Source of the DNA: Methylobacterium nodulans ORS 2060
GTDB taxonomy: Bacteria; Pseudomonadota; Alphaproteobacteria; Rhizobiales; Beijerinckiaceae
Assembly (NCBI RefSeq): GCF_000022085.1
Contig: NC_011894.1
Location: 4,827,001-4,891,000, forward strand
Direction: 5' to 3'
Length of the DNA: 64,000 nucleotides
Both the position numbers and the translations under genes were made by a program. This document shows positions 52,702 through 61,201 of this stretch, piece by piece. The number at the start of each line of letters is the position of its first letter. The stretch's first letter is position 1. The notes beneath the pieces are model-generated. The model was not told the DNA's origin. It worked only from the letters and a program-made list of their open reading frames with translations, and searched no databases.

Positions 52702-54749
52702 GAAGATCGGCCCGCAGCACCGGGCCCGCAAAGCCGTGCTCTACGTCCGCCAGTCCTCGGCGCATCAGGTCCAGCACAACCGTGAGAGCCAGGCGCTGCA
52801 GTACGCCATGCGCGAGCGGCTTGCGGGGCTCGGCTTTGCTGAGATCGAGGTGATCGACGAGGACCTCGGCTGCTCGGCCGCCGGCGGGACGCCCCGCGCC
52901 GGCTTCGAGCGCATGGTCGCCGAGGTGTGCCTGGGCAAGGTCGGCGCGGTCGCCGCCCGTGAGGTCTCGCGCTTTGCCCGCAACAGCCGCGACTGGCAGC
53001 AGCTCGTGGAGATGTGCCGCGTCGTCGATACCCTGCTTGTTGATCAGGAGACGATCTACGCGCCTCGCCTCGGCAACGACCGCCTGCTCCTGGGGCTCAA
53101 GGGCAGCCTCAACGAGTACGAGCTCGACCTTCTGCGCCAGCGCTCGCTGGCGGCGCGCTACGAGAAGGCCCACCGCGGCGAGCTCGTGGTCGCGGCCCCC
53201 GTGGGCTTCATCAAGGTCGGAGCCCGGCTCGAGATGGATCCTGATCGGCGCGTGCAGGCGGCGATCCGGCTTGCCATCGACAAGGTGGCCGAACTCGGCA
53301 GCGTGCGTCAGGCGCTGCTCTGGTTCCTGGAGCACGGGCTCGATCTGCCGACCCGCGTCAACGCCGGTCCGGTCGTCTGGCGCCGCCCCCGCTACTCGAC
53401 GCTTCGCGCGTTCATTGCCAATCCCGCCTATGGCGGCGCCTACGCCTACGGTCGCAGCCGCGTCACCGCCAGCTACGACGCGGCCGGAGCCAAGGCGCGG
53501 GCGCGGCGCACGCCTCGTTCGGAATGGCTGGCGTTGAAGCCTGGCGCGCATGAAGGTTACGTGGCGTGGGAGCGGGCGGAGGCGATCCGGGCGATGGTGA
53601 GCGAGAACGTCCCGGCAAGTTCCCGCGGCGCGCCCAAGCTCGGCGCGGCGCTGCTCTCGGGGCTGCGGCCGCTGCGGGCGCAAGCTGAACGTGCAGTACA
53701 CGGGGGCCAAGGGACAGATCCCGCGCTACGCCTGCGTGCGCGGGCGGATCGACTACGGCGAGCCGAACTGCATCGCCTTTGGGGGCCTGCGCGTCGACGA
53801 CGTGGTGGAGTCAGCGCTCCTGTCTGTCGTGCAGCCGGCCGCGGTTGAGGCGGCGCGAGCGGCCGAGGCACAGGCGAACACGCGGCGCGACGAGGCCCGC
53901 GCGGCCATGGTGCGCGACCTGGAGGCGGCACGCTTCGCGGCCGACCGCGCCTTCCGGCAGTACGATGCCGCTGATCCCGAGAACCGCCTGGTGACCGGCG
54001 AACTCGAGGCGCGTTGGAACCGGGCTCTGGCCCGAGTGGGCGCTTGCGAGGCGCGCATCGCCGAGCACGAAGCGGCCACTCCGCGGCCCGCCCTCGCTCC
54101 TGCGGCGCTCGAGACGCTGGCCGCGGACCTGCGCGGTATCTGGTCGGCACCGACAACGGATGCCCGGCTCAAGAAGCGGATCGTGCGCACTGTCCTCCAC
54201 GAGGCCGTTGCTGACCTCGACGAGGCGCGGGCCGAGATCGTGCTGACGCTGCACTGGGTGGGCGGCGCCCACACCGAGCACCGCCTGCCACGCCGCCGGC
54301 GCGGCCAGCGCACCAGCACGCCCGCCGACGTGGTTGAGGCCGTGCGCGCGCTGGCGCTGATCGCGCGTGACGACGTGATCGCGGGCGTGCTCAATCGCAA
54401 CGGCGTGAGGACAGGGCACGGCAACCGCTTCACGCGCGAGCGCGTCACGGCGCTGCGCTCGCACTACCGCATTCCGGTGTTCCGCGCGGGCGCAGAGGGA
54501 GAGGAGCCCTGGCTGAACCTGAGCCAGGCAGCCGCCCTCGTCGGGGTGGCCGCGCGCACGCTTCGTCTGGCGGCGGAACGGGGCGAGGTCGATGCGGTGC
54601 ATCCTCTCGCAGACGGACCCTGGGTGTTCAGCCGAGCCGCTCTCGACAGCCCGGCCGCCCGGGCCCTCGCGCAGGGGACGCTGAACCGCAGCAAACACCC
54701 CGCGGTACCGGATCCGGCGCAGCAAAGCCTCTTCGCATCAACAGCATAG
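52691..54749 (+). pseudogene. Large serine recombinase, frameshifted at the zinc-ribbon domain
   Basis: Catalytic domain with nucleophile Ser in [17 protein letters not shown] and the [36 protein letters not shown] and R-rich helix; then the recombinase domain ([24 protein letters not shown]). At about 53663-53667 the frame changes from LLSGL to [17 protein letters not shown] first CxxC of the zinc ribbon is lost, so this is a small deletion rather than a programmed shift. The C-terminal part has a coiled coil (about 53840-54080) and ends with an added MerR/excisionase-like helix-turn-helix (WLNLSQAAALVGVAARTLRLAAERGEV). Intact length would be near 690 residues. Confidence 0.85.
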
Positions 54750-54773
54750 CGAGATGTGCGTTCTGATGAGCAA

Positions 54774-55621
54774 TTGTAGATCAGCCGGAAGCGATCGAAC
54801 GCCCGCTGGCAGGCCGCCAGGCTGGCGTAGAACGCGCCATGCAGCACGTCGCGCTTGAGGGTGCGATGGAAGCGCTCGTCCTTGCCGTTGGTCTGCGGAT
54901 GGTAGGGCCGGCTGTGGCTGATGTGGATGCCCAGCCGCAGCAGCCACACGGTGAGAGGCGTGTAGCGCTGGCCCGGTCCGTTGCCCCAGGGGCTGCCGTT
55001 GTCCAGGTTGATCCGCTCGGGCAGGCCGTAGCGCCGGAACGTGGCACTCAGCTGCCCCTGCACGGTCGCGGTGACCTCGTCGGCACAGGCCGCCAGGCAG
55101 AGCGCGTAGCGGCTGTGGTCGTCCAGCACGGTGAGAGGGTGGCAGCGGCCGCCGGCATGGGCGAAGTGGCCCTTGAAGTCCATCTGCCAGAGAGCGTTGG
55201 GCCGGGGGTGCTCGAAGCGGGTGAACGGGATGCTGGGGGCATCGGGTTGGCCCAGCCGGGCGTGGCGCGCCAGCACGGCGGTGATCGTCGAGGCGGCCGG
55301 GACCACCTCCTGGCCCTGATCCTGCAGCCGTCGGCGCAGCTTGCGCCCACCCCAACTCGGATGAGCCGTGCGCAGTTCCAGCACCGCCTCCTCCATCTCG
55401 GGGGACGTGCGGGCCGGGCTGGCGTGCGGGCGCCGCGAGCGGTCGTCCAAGCCCGCGCCACTCCGCGCCCGGCCCAGCCACTTGTAGCCAGTCTTGCGGC
55501 TGATCCCGAAGCGGCGGCACAGCGCCGCCACGTTCGCCGCCTCCTGCTGGGCCAGACCCACGAACTCGGCGCGGTTGTCTATGACTGACACCTCTTGCCA
55601 AGGCACGACACGCTCCCGCAT
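54774..55621 (-). pseudogene. IS481 transposase, N-terminal fragment
   Basis: About 282 codons from the ATG at 55621. N-terminal helix-turn-helix (VAALCRRFGISRKTGYKWLGR), then the rve integrase core with the first Asp in WQMDFKGHF, the second in INLDNGSPWGN and Glu in QTNGKDERFHRTLK. The genuine sequence ends at FRLIYN, where the serine-recombinase element enters; residues beyond that belong to the insert. It is separated from its C-terminal 110 codons by 2,650 bp. Confidence 0.88.
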
Positions 55622-55689
55622 CGATTGCTCTTGGCCATTGTGTCACCCATGTCTCCGAACACCTGTAACCCTTGTCTCCGGTCTATACA

Positions 55690-55711
55690 CCCGCACGGGA
55701 GAGGGGATCCC
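55690..55711. repeat. Family A palindrome copy 2, right remainder
   Basis: CCCGCACGGGAGAGGGGATCCC resumes the arm interrupted at 51774, with one change (A for T) in the usual GGGGTTCCC. It begins with the second copy of the CCCGC target duplication. Confidence 0.8.
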
Positions 55712-55776
55712 GCGCCCTCTTGTCGTCGAATGGATCATCCGGGAGACGACCGCCCCGTGCCCGGCCCCGCAGGCCC

Positions 55777-57147
55777 TCAGAGCAGCGTGCCCTTCAGGAT
55801 GACCAGCGCCACCGTGAAGTAGATCACCAGCCCCGACACGTCGACGAGTGTCGCCACGAAGGGCGCGGAGGCCGTGGCCGGGTCGAAGCCCAGGCGCTGG
55901 AGGAGGAAGGGCAGCATCGAGCCGGCGAGCGAGCCGAACAGCACGATGCCGATCAGCGCGGTGCCGACCGTCGCGGCGACGAGCATCCAGTGTTCGCCGT
56001 AATCGTAGAGGCCCGTCTTCTGCCAGACCACGATCCGCACGATGCCGATGAAGCCGAGGATCGCGCCGAGCGTGATCCCGGCCGGGACCTCGCGCAGGGC
56101 CACCCGCCACCAGTCGCGCAGCTGCACCTGATGCAGGGCGAGCGCCCGGATGAGCAGCGAGGTCGCCTGCGAGCCGGAATTCCCGCCCGAGCTCATGATC
56201 AGCGGGATGAACAGCGTCAGCACGATCGCCCGCTCGAGTTCCCCCTCGAAGCCCTGCATGGCGCTCGCGGTGAGCATCTCGGACAGGAACAGCACGCAGA
56301 GCCAACCGGCGCGCTTGCGGATCATCTGCCAGAACCCGATGTCCATGTAGGGTTCGTCGAGAGCCTCCATGCCGCCGAAGCGCTGCACCTGCTCGGTCTG
56401 GCGCTCGATCATGGCGTCGATCACGTCGTCGACGGTGACGATGCCGATGACGTGGTTCGCCTCGTCGACGACCGGGATCGCCAGGAGGTCGTATTTCGAG
56501 ATCAGCCGCGCCGCCTCGTCGCGGCTCGCATCCGCCGTCAGCACCACCGGACGGCGGGTGGGCGCCACCGAGAGGATGGAATCGCCGGGATCTCCCGACA
56601 GCAGGCGGCGCAGGGGCACGGCCTTGGTGAGGGCGCGCGTGCGGGGATCGAGGACGAAGATCGAGTAGACGGTCTCGCGCGTGCGCTCGACGACGCGGAT
56701 GTGATCCAGCGTCTGCCGCACCGTCCAGGTCGCCGGCACGGCGACGAACTCGGTCGTCATGATCGAGCCGACGCTCTCCTCCGGATAGGCGATGAGCCGG
56801 TCGACGGCGCCGCGGGTCTCCGCGTCGAGGCGCGCGCGGAGGTCGGAGCGGCCCGGCTCCTCGATCTCCTTGAACAGGTCGGTGACCCGGTCGGCCGACA
56901 TGCCCGAGAGATACGAGGCCACGCGGTCGCGCGGCAGCATCTCGATGATGTCCGCGGCGCAGGCGAGTTCGGGCTGGTCCAGCACCTCGATCGCCCGCTC
57001 GGAGGGCAGACTCAGCAGGATGGCCGCCGCGACCTCGGGCGCCTCCTCGTTCAGGGATTCCACGATGTCGGCGGCGCTCTCGTCGGCGAGGCGCGCCGCC
57101 AGCGCGGCCGGATCGACCATCGCGTCGAGGGGCAGGGTCTCGATCAT
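55777..57147 (-). CDS. mgtE: Magnesium transporter MgtE
   Basis: 456 residues. Mg2+ channel with an N-terminal superhelical domain (about 1-130, rich in acidic Mg-sensing residues), a CBS pair (about 135-260: SIMTTEFVAVPATWTV, IPVVDEANHVIGIVTVDDVIDA), a plug helix and five transmembrane helices with LFIPLIMSSGGNSGSQATSLLIRALAL lining the pore. Complete. No riboswitch is evident in the 285-bp leader. Its 3' end lies about 65 bp from the remains of the family A palindrome. Confidence 0.96.
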   Translation of the reverse strand: MIETLPLDAMVDPAALAARLADESAADIVESLNEEAPEVAAAILLSLPSERAIEVLDQPELACAADIIEMLPRDRVASYLSGMSADRVTDLFKEIEEPGRSDLRARLDAETRGAVDRLIAYPEESVGSIMTTEFVAVPATWTVRQTLDHIRVVERTRETVYSIFVLDPRTRALTKAVPLRRLLSGDPGDSILSVAPTRRPVVLTADASRDEAARLISKYDLLAIPVVDEANHVIGIVTVDDVIDAMIERQTEQVQRFGGMEALDEPYMDIGFWQMIRKRAGWLCVLFLSEMLTASAMQGFEGELERAIVLTLFIPLIMSSGGNSGSQATSLLIRALALHQVQLRDWWRVALREVPAGITLGAILGFIGIVRIVVWQKTGLYDYGEHWMLVAATVGTALIGIVLFGSLAGSMLPFLLQRLGFDPATASAPFVATLVDVSGLVIYFTVALVILKGTLL

Positions 57148-57432
57148 GGCTCACCTTCCTGTCGACCTGCCGTTCCCGGCCGGTCGCGGTGAGCCGCTCA
57201 GGCGCGAGCGGTCAATCGACGGCGGGGAACGGCACGGGCGGTCGACTGTGACTGTCGCTCGGCATGGGGGGTGGGTGTCCCGAGATGGGGGTCGCAGCGC
57301 CGGAGCGACCGCGAGCGGCCCGCTCCCTGCGCCCGCGCGCGCGCGCCGTCAAGGGCCCGGAACCACCGCTCAGGTGAGTGATTGTGAGAGGGCGAGCGGG
57401 TGCTGCAATCCCGCCTCAGAGAGGAGCCTCGG

Positions 57433-57864
57433 ATGGCACCCGGTCGCAGCTTCTCGGATTTCGCCGCGTCGGTTGCCCGGGCGGCCGGAAAGCCCGCGAC
57501 CTTCGCGCTGAGCCTGATCGTCATCGTGCTCTGGGCCGTGAGCGGCCCATTTTTCCACTACTCGGATACGTGGCAGCTCATCATCAACACCGGCACCACG
57601 ATCATCACCTTCCTGATGGTGTTCCTGATCCAGAACACCCAGAACCGGGACGGCGCGGCGATTCAGGCCAAGCTCGACGAGCTGATCCGCGCGAGCGCAG
57701 CGCAGAACGTCTATATCGGCATCGAGCATCTGACCGAGGAGGAGCTCGATTCGCTGCGGGCGTGCTGCGAGGCGCGGGCCCGCGCCGCCCGGGCGGCGGA
57801 TGCCGCGCAGGAGGCCGCCAACGTGAAGGCCGAGCGTGCGGCGGCGAGCGCCGCAGGCCGCTGA
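57433..57864 (+). CDS. Low-affinity iron permease family small membrane protein
   Basis: 143 residues from the ATG at 57433. Two hydrophobic helices (ATFALSLIVIVLWAVSGPFF and IINTGTTIITFLMVFLIQNTQNRD) followed by a helical cytosolic tail (AIQAKLDELIRAS, then LTEEELDSLRACCEARARAAR). This is the pattern annotated as low-affinity iron permease in bacteria. The iron role comes from the fungal Fet4 name and is not shown for bacteria. It is divergent from mgtE. Confidence 0.85.
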   Translation: MAPGRSFSDFAASVARAAGKPATFALSLIVIVLWAVSGPFFHYSDTWQLIINTGTTIITFLMVFLIQNTQNRDGAAIQAKLDELIRASAAQNVYIGIEHLTEEELDSLRACCEARARAARAADAAQEAANVKAERAAASAAGR

Positions 57865-57881
57865 GGAGGCTCGCGGCGAGA

Positions 57882-57924
57882 GCATTTTCCGACGAAGTGG
57901 ATGCCGGTTCGTCGCAGACAATGC
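57882..57924. repeat. Family C repeat after the iron-permease-like gene
   Basis: GCATT ... CGACGAAGTGGATGCCGGTTCGTCG ... AATGC, with inner arms CGACGAA/TTCGTCG (57890-57896 and 57908-57914). The motif GAAGTGGATNCCGGTTC links it to copies at 46167, 48974 and, in altered form, 45146. Such sequences are frequent intergenic repeats in Methylobacterium relatives as I recall. Confidence 0.7.
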
Positions 57925-57937
57925 GGCACAATCAAAA

Positions 57938-57982
57938 GCCTGGAGCAGATCCGTTCCACCATGAACGGATCCTGCTCCAGGC
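57938..57982. terminator. Strong hairpin between convergent genes
   Basis: GCCTGGAGCAGATCCGTTC and GAACGGATCCTGCTCCAGGC pair along about 19 bp with one bulged base and a short loop. It lies between the convergent iron-permease-like and amidase genes. A T-run is missing, so it could be a bidirectional terminator or simply the second half of the adjacent family C repeat. Confidence 0.5.
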
Positions 57983-58001
57983 CCCCGCGCGGAGCCGGCC
58001 C

Positions 58002-59408
58002 TCACACCGGCGGCAGGCGCGTGTGCCAGTCCGTCGCCTGCTGGTAGGCCTGCCCGATCCGCAGCGCCATCGGCTCGTCGCCGCCGCGGCAGACGACCTG
58101 CAGGGAGAGCGGCAACCCCTCCGCCGAGAAGCCGTTCGGCAGGGCGAGGGCGCAGAGTTCCAGGAAATTTCCGAATCGCGTGAAGCGCGAGGGCATCACC
58201 GCCTGATCCACCGCGTCGAGGCGGATCGCCGCCGTCTCGGTGGTCGGCGTCAGGAGCGCGTCGAGTCCGGACATGGCCCGGTCGAAGGCCCGTCTCATGT
58301 CCTGCTGCAGGCGTCGCGTGCGCAGGTAGTCGCGGGCCGAGACCGCAGCGCCGGAGAGGATCCGGGCGCGCACGTCCTCGTCGAGCGGAGCGGCGAAGTC
58401 CTCGGCGATCGCACCGTTGTGGAAATAGGCTTCGGCCTGGAGGATCGCCGCGGCGTTGACGAAATCCACGAAACGGAAGGGCAGCTGGATATCGACGATC
58501 TCGGCGCCCGCGCGGTCGAGCAGCTCGAGGGCGCGGTCATAGGCCGCCAGCACGTCGGCGGCGCAGCCCTCGCGCTCTGCCGCGGGCATCCGCCCGAGCC
58601 TCAGGCCGCGCACGCCGCGCTCCAGAACGGGCATCGGGTCGACCGGCGCGATGCCGCGGGTGATAGGGTCCAGCGGATCCGGACCCTGGATGACGTTGAA
58701 CAGGAGCGCCACGTCCTCGACGCTGCGCGCCATCGGGCCGGGCGTGTCGAGGGTGGTGGAGAGGGGCAGCACGCCGTGGGTGCTGACCCGCCCCACCGTC
58801 ACCTTGAGGCCGGTGATGCCGCAGAACGAGGCCGGCAGGCGAACCGAGCCGCCCGTGTCGGTGCCGATCGCCCAGGGAGCCAGCCGGCTCGCCACCGCCA
58901 CGCCCGAGCCGCTGCTCGACCCGCCCGGCGTGCGCGGATGAGCCGGATCCCAGGGGTTGCGCGGCGTTCCCATCCGCTGGTTGGTGCCCCAGCCGCCGAA
59001 GGCGAACTCCACCGTATGGGTCTTGCCGAGCAGGATCATGCCTTGTGCGATCAGGCGCCTGACGATCGTGGCGGTCGCGGTGGCGCGCCGGTTGCGCATC
59101 GTCATCGACCCGCCGGTGGTGATCCGGCCCTCAATGTCGATGAGATCCTTGACCGCCACCGGCACGCCGTGGAGCGGCCCCACGGCATGACCCGAGCGGA
59201 TCGCCCGGTCGGCCCCCTCCGCGGCGAGACGCGCATCCGGGCCGTAAACCTCCACGAAGGCGTGCAGGGCCGGGTCCAGGCGCGCGATGCGCGACAGGAA
59301 TGCATCCACCGCAGCGACCGGCGAAAGGCGCCGCGCGGCGATCGCCCGCGCGAGGCTCGCGGCGGACATGAGGGTGGGATCGGTCTCCGTCGGAAGAAAG
59401 TCGGTCAT
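58002..59408 (-). CDS. Amidase-signature family amidase
   Basis: 468 residues from the ATG at 59406-59408. Hydrolyses an amide through the Ser-cisSer-Lys triad: Lys in VAVKDLIDIEG, Ser in GGSSSGSGVAVASR and the nucleophile in GTDTGGSVRLPASFCG. A C-terminal hydrophobic pocket region determines substrate and gives no clue here. It lacks the GatB/GatC partners, so it is not the tRNA amidotransferase subunit. Its start overlaps the stop codon of a solute-binding protein remnant, suggesting it was once part of an uptake-and-hydrolysis operon. Confidence 0.93.
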   Translation of the reverse strand: MTDFLPTETDPTLMSAASLARAIAARRLSPVAAVDAFLSRIARLDPALHAFVEVYGPDARLAAEGADRAIRSGHAVGPLHGVPVAVKDLIDIEGRITTGGSMTMRNRRATATATIVRRLIAQGMILLGKTHTVEFAFGGWGTNQRMGTPRNPWDPAHPRTPGGSSSGSGVAVASRLAPWAIGTDTGGSVRLPASFCGITGLKVTVGRVSTHGVLPLSTTLDTPGPMARSVEDVALLFNVIQGPDPLDPITRGIAPVDPMPVLERGVRGLRLGRMPAAEREGCAADVLAAYDRALELLDRAGAEIVDIQLPFRFVDFVNAAAILQAEAYFHNGAIAEDFAAPLDEDVRARILSGAAVSARDYLRTRRLQQDMRRAFDRAMSGLDALLTPTTETAAIRLDAVDQAVMPSRFTRFGNFLELCALALPNGFSAEGLPLSLQVVCRGGDEPMALRIGQAYQQATDWHTRLPPV

Positions 59409-59614
59409 CGAGGGGCGGTCCCGCGCTCTTGCAGGCTGAGAAGGGTGAGGTCGACGAACCAGGACTGGGGCGACACGAAGCCCTTCACCTTGGGCAACAT
59501 TGCCCGCGCATCGAGTTCGTGAACGATACACAGCCAGGGCGGATTGTCGACGAGCCGCTCATGCGCGCTGCGGGTGGCGGCCGCGATCTCCTGCGGGTCG
59601 CTCGATCGGGCGCA
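59405..59614 (-). pseudogene. C-terminal remnant of an ABC-transporter solute-binding protein (family 5 type)
   Basis: On the minus strand an open frame of about 69 codons reads SDPQEIAAATRSAHERLVD, NPPWLCIVHELDARAM and PKVKGFVSPQSWFVDLTLLS to a TGA at 59405-59407. The NPPWL...H...ARAM-PKVKGF-SWF-DL pattern is the very C-terminus of periplasmic peptide/nickel-type binding proteins. There is a stop upstream at 59615-59617 and no start, so the rest of the gene is missing. Its stop overlaps the amidase start (ATGA), marking a former coupled operon. The deletion joins it to the dgoK leader. Confidence 0.75.
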
Positions 59615-59705
59615 TCATGGGCCTTGCCGGCCGGAGCAGGCAGGTCGCCCGATCCGGGCCGATGCCCCATTGCGTCGTGGATCCCGGCCGGGCAGGGTTC
59701 GGGTC

Positions 59706-60587
59706 ATGATCGCGATCGATTGGGGAACGAGCAGCGCCCGGGCCTACCGGCTCGATCCGGCGGGGGCGATCCGGGAAAGCCGGGAGACGGGGAGCGGCAT
59801 CCTGCATGTCCCGCCGATGACCTTCGCCGCGGCCCTGCGCGCGCTCGTCGGCGACTGGATCGATGCGGGCGAGCGGCGCGTGCTGCTCTCCGGCATGGTG
59901 GGCAGCCGGCAGGGCTGGCGGGAGGTGGCCTATCGGCCCTGTCCCGCGGGGATCGACGATCTCCGGGCCGGGCTGGAGACGGTGCCCTTCGAGCCCGGCG
60001 TGACGGTGCGGATCGTTCCCGGGCTGAGTGCCGCCGACGAGGCCGGGATCCCCGAAGTGATGCGCGGCGAGGAGGTGCAGGTCTTCGGCGCGCTCGCCGG
60101 TCGCCGCGAGGGCCTGCTCTGCCTTCCCGGCAGCCACAGCAAATGGGTGCGGGTGCGCGACGGACGCATCTGCGGATTCACCACCGGCCTGACCGGCGAG
60201 GCCTATGCGGCCCTGCGCGGACACACCATCCTCGGCCGCATGATGGAGGGTGAGCCTGTCCCCGGGGAGGCATTCGATGCCGGCGTTCGGCGGGCGCAGG
60301 ATGCCGGCGGACTCCTGCATCACCTGTTCGGCACGCGTGCGCTCGGCCTGTTCGGGCGTCTCTCTCCGGCGGAGGGAGCGAGCTATCTGTCGGGGCTGCT
60401 GATCGGGCACGACGTGCGCGAGAACCTGCCGCCCGGGGGCGGCACGGTCGACCTCATCGGCGCAGGCCCGCTGATGACGCTCTATGCACGGGCGATCGCG
60501 GCCCGCGGCGGCGCGGCCCGCTCCGGCGATGCGGACGCGGCGGCGCGCGGATTGGCCCTGATCGGGGAGGGACTCGCATGGGCGTGA
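59706..60587 (+). CDS. dgoK: 2-dehydro-3-deoxygalactonokinase
   Basis: 293 residues from the ATG at 59706. Phosphorylates 2-keto-3-deoxygalactonate in the De Ley-Doudoroff galactose pathway. MIAIDWGTSSARAYRLD is the phosphate-binding opening, SGMVGSRQGW and the CLPGSHSKWVRV motif follow, and VDLIGAGPL closes the C-terminal lobe. It overlaps dgoA by 10 bp. No galactose dehydrogenase or galactonate dehydratase gene is in the window. The 5' leader is only about 90 bp to the deletion junction. Confidence 0.93.
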   Translation: MIAIDWGTSSARAYRLDPAGAIRESRETGSGILHVPPMTFAAALRALVGDWIDAGERRVLLSGMVGSRQGWREVAYRPCPAGIDDLRAGLETVPFEPGVTVRIVPGLSAADEAGIPEVMRGEEVQVFGALAGRREGLLCLPGSHSKWVRVRDGRICGFTTGLTGEAYAALRGHTILGRMMEGEPVPGEAFDAGVRRAQDAGGLLHHLFGTRALGLFGRLSPAEGASYLSGLLIGHDVRENLPPGGGTVDLIGAGPLMTLYARAIAARGGAARSGDADAAARGLALIGEGLAWA

Positions 60588-61201
60588 GCATGGGCGTGAT
60601 GGACTGGCTCGGGCGCTGCCCTCTGGTGGCGATCCTGCGCGGCGTGCGGCCGGACGAGGTCGAGGCCGTGGCCGAGGTGCTGGTGGCGGCCGGTATCGTG
60701 ATCATCGAGGTGCCGCTCAACTCGCCCGATCCGATCGCCAGCGTGGGACGGCTCGCCGCCCGCTTCGGCGATCGCGCGCTGATCGGCGCCGGGACGATCC
60801 GGCGGACCGAGGAGGTGACGGCCGTGGCGGAGGCGGGCGGGCGCCTCCTGGTCACGCCCCACGCGGCGCCCGATCTCGTGCGCGCGGCCAAGGCGCGCGG
60901 CATGGTCACGATGCCGGGCTTCTTCACCCCGGCCGAGGCTTTCGCGCTCATCGATGCGGGTGCCGACGCGCTCAAGCTGTTTCCCGCAGAGGCCGGCGGG
61001 CCGGCGACGCTGCGGGCCTTGCGGGCGGTCCTGCCCGGCGAGGTGCCGCTCCTGCCGGTCGGCGGCGTCGATGCGGGCAATCTCGCCGCGTGGCGGGCGG
61101 CGGGCGCGGCCGGGTATGGGTGCGGCTCCTCCCTCTACAAGGCGGGCGACACGCCCGACGCGGTCGCCGCCAAGGCCCGCGCGCTCGTCGCCGCCCTATA
61201 G
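60578..61201 (+). CDS. dgoA: 2-dehydro-3-deoxy-6-phosphogalactonate aldolase
   Basis: 207 residues from the ATG at 60578 (GGGAGGGACTCGC upstream). Class I KDPGal aldolase cleaving its substrate to pyruvate and glyceraldehyde 3-phosphate. Seen: LVAILRGVRPDEV, EVPLNSPDPIASV, LVTPHAAPDLV, and the Schiff-base lysine in ALKLFPAEAGGP. Coupled to dgoK by overlap. Its stop overlaps the convergent psd gene by 6 bp. Confidence 0.94.
   Translation: MGVSMGVMDWLGRCPLVAILRGVRPDEVEAVAEVLVAAGIVIIEVPLNSPDPIASVGRLAARFGDRALIGAGTIRRTEEVTAVAEAGGRLLVTPHAAPDLVRAAKARGMVTMPGFFTPAEAFALIDAGADALKLFPAEAGGPATLRALRAVLPGEVPLLPVGGVDAGNLAAWRAAGAAGYGCGSSLYKAGDTPDAVAAKARALVAAL

Larger units (their letters stand above)
52129..54778 (+). 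mobile_element. 2.65-kb serine-recombinase element inserted in the IS481 transposase gene
   Basis: TTGTA occurs at 52124-52128 and again at 54774-54778; deleting one copy with the intervening 2,650 bp rejoins the transposase reading frame as FRLIYNSERPHEAL. The insert carries three plus-strand genes in tight order: a short YAWHPW protein, a 73-codon protein and a large serine recombinase. It has no inverted terminal repeats that I can see, as expected for serine-recombinase integration. Exact ends are ambiguous within the 5-bp repeat. Confidence 0.8.
51775..55689. mobile_element. IS481-type insertion sequence carrying an internal serine-recombinase insertion
   Basis: Terminal inverted repeats of 49 bp (51775-51823 and 55641-55689) start with TGTA and differ at only two positions. 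A CCCGC target duplication flanks the element. The total is 3,915 bp, but subtracting the 2,650-bp inner insert leaves 1,265 bp, the normal size for a one-gene IS481 element. The transposase gene, on the minus strand, is in two pieces. Confidence 0.88.

Noticed and set aside
53640..53700. Programmed frameshift in the serine recombinase
   Set aside because: No slippery sequence, and a zinc-binding CxxC is missing at the junction, which indicates a deletion.
57148..57432. Magnesium riboswitch upstream of mgtE
   Set aside because: No M-box-like conserved structure or sequence found in the 285-bp leader.
59485..59670. 61-codon minus-strand frame in the dgoK leader
   Set aside because: Out of frame with the solute-binding protein remnant, which explains this DNA better.
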